From positions 1 to 5,357 of the forward strand of contig JABABC010000187.1 in the NCBI GenBank assembly GCA_014238445.1: a stretch of DNA of 5,357 bases. Reading direction: 5' to 3'. Positions 5,210-5,357 of this stretch are shown in pieces (position 1 is the stretch's first letter; each line of letters starts with the position of its first letter). This DNA is from Coxiellaceae bacterium (GTDB taxonomy: Bacteria; Pseudomonadota; Gammaproteobacteria; Coxiellales; Coxiellaceae). The notes under the pieces were generated by a model that saw only the letters and a list, made by a program, of their open reading frames with translations, made no database searches and was not told the DNA's origin. The position numbers and the translations under genes are program-made.

Positions 5210-5357
5210 ATGAACAATCTCCACCTCATTATTGCGCACCCTGAACCTAGCGCACTCAACCACAGCATAAAAAACACACTCGTAAAACAGCTCACAGCGA
5301 CTCACTCGATTGATATCACAGATGTGTATCAACTCCATCAACAAGGGCATCCTGCAA
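5210..5357 (+). CDS. NAD(P)H:quinone oxidoreductase-like flavodoxin-fold protein (3' part missing)
   Basis: Only the first 49 codons are in the window. They start MNNLHLIIAHPEPSALNHSI, the first beta strand and FMN/FAD phosphate-binding loop (AHPEPSALNHS, about 9-19) typical of the Flavodoxin_2 family (NQO1, KefF, MdaB-like). A helix follows (KNTLVKQL), then the second strand, IDITDVYQLH (about 34-43). Such enzymes carry out two-electron reduction of quinones or related compounds with NAD(P)H in the cytoplasm; some are ancillary subunits of K+ efflux systems. AAGAG lies 9 bases before the ATG. It follows the DUF6506 gene closely on the same strand and is a likely target of the divergent LysR regulator. 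The exact subgroup cannot be set from this fragment. Confidence 0.8.
   Translation, partial: MNNLHLIIAHPEPSALNHSIKNTLVKQLTATHSIDITDVYQLHQQGHPA

Overview
The window reads as chromosomal DNA of a free-living or host-associated Proteobacterium, most likely a gammaproteobacterium with moderate to slightly AT-leaning composition. This placement is inferred from protein style (a CrgA-like LysR regulator, a bacterial POT-type peptide transporter, sigma70-like promoters and Shine-Dalgarno leaders), not from a marker gene. There are no RNA genes, insertion sequences, CRISPR arrays or tRNAs. Coding density is high and no gene-free stretch exceeds 300 bases.

Left part (1-1255). Two minus-strand genes form a likely operon: an unrecognised 111-residue coiled-coil-like protein with a CxxCxxC cluster and an acidic tail, then, 23 bases downstream, a Rossmann/DUF2520 dehydrogenase-like protein cut by the window edge. 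Divergent from them is an unrecognised 122-residue helical protein with a proline-rich N-terminus. The intergenic region has a clear extended -10 promoter for the minus operon and an inverted repeat that may fold over the start codon of the plus-strand gene.

Middle part (1240-3733). A POT/PTR2-family transporter (MFS superfamily) ends convergently with the 122-residue gene, overlapping it by 16 bases. Upstream of it on the same strand is an alpha/beta hydrolase with a complete catalytic triad. A long imperfect hairpin followed by a T-run separates the two and could be a terminator or an attenuator.

Right part (3734-5357). A LysR-type regulator is transcribed leftward and diverges from a small DUF6506 protein, which is followed by a flavodoxin-fold NAD(P)H:quinone oxidoreductase-like gene cut by the right edge. 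The LysR promoter (TTGAAA-17-TATTAT) and LTTR-type dyads overlap. The 9-mer ATTAAACAT with T-N11-A geometry occurs both in this divergent region and upstream of the hydrolase promoter. This suggests that the regulator controls itself, the DUF6506/oxidoreductase pair and the hydrolase, possibly a small redox or xenobiotic-response regulon. That link is inference.

The least explained parts are the divergent pair of small proteins on the left and the eroded proton-coupling motif of the POT transporter. I found nothing that amounts to a clearly new multi-gene system.
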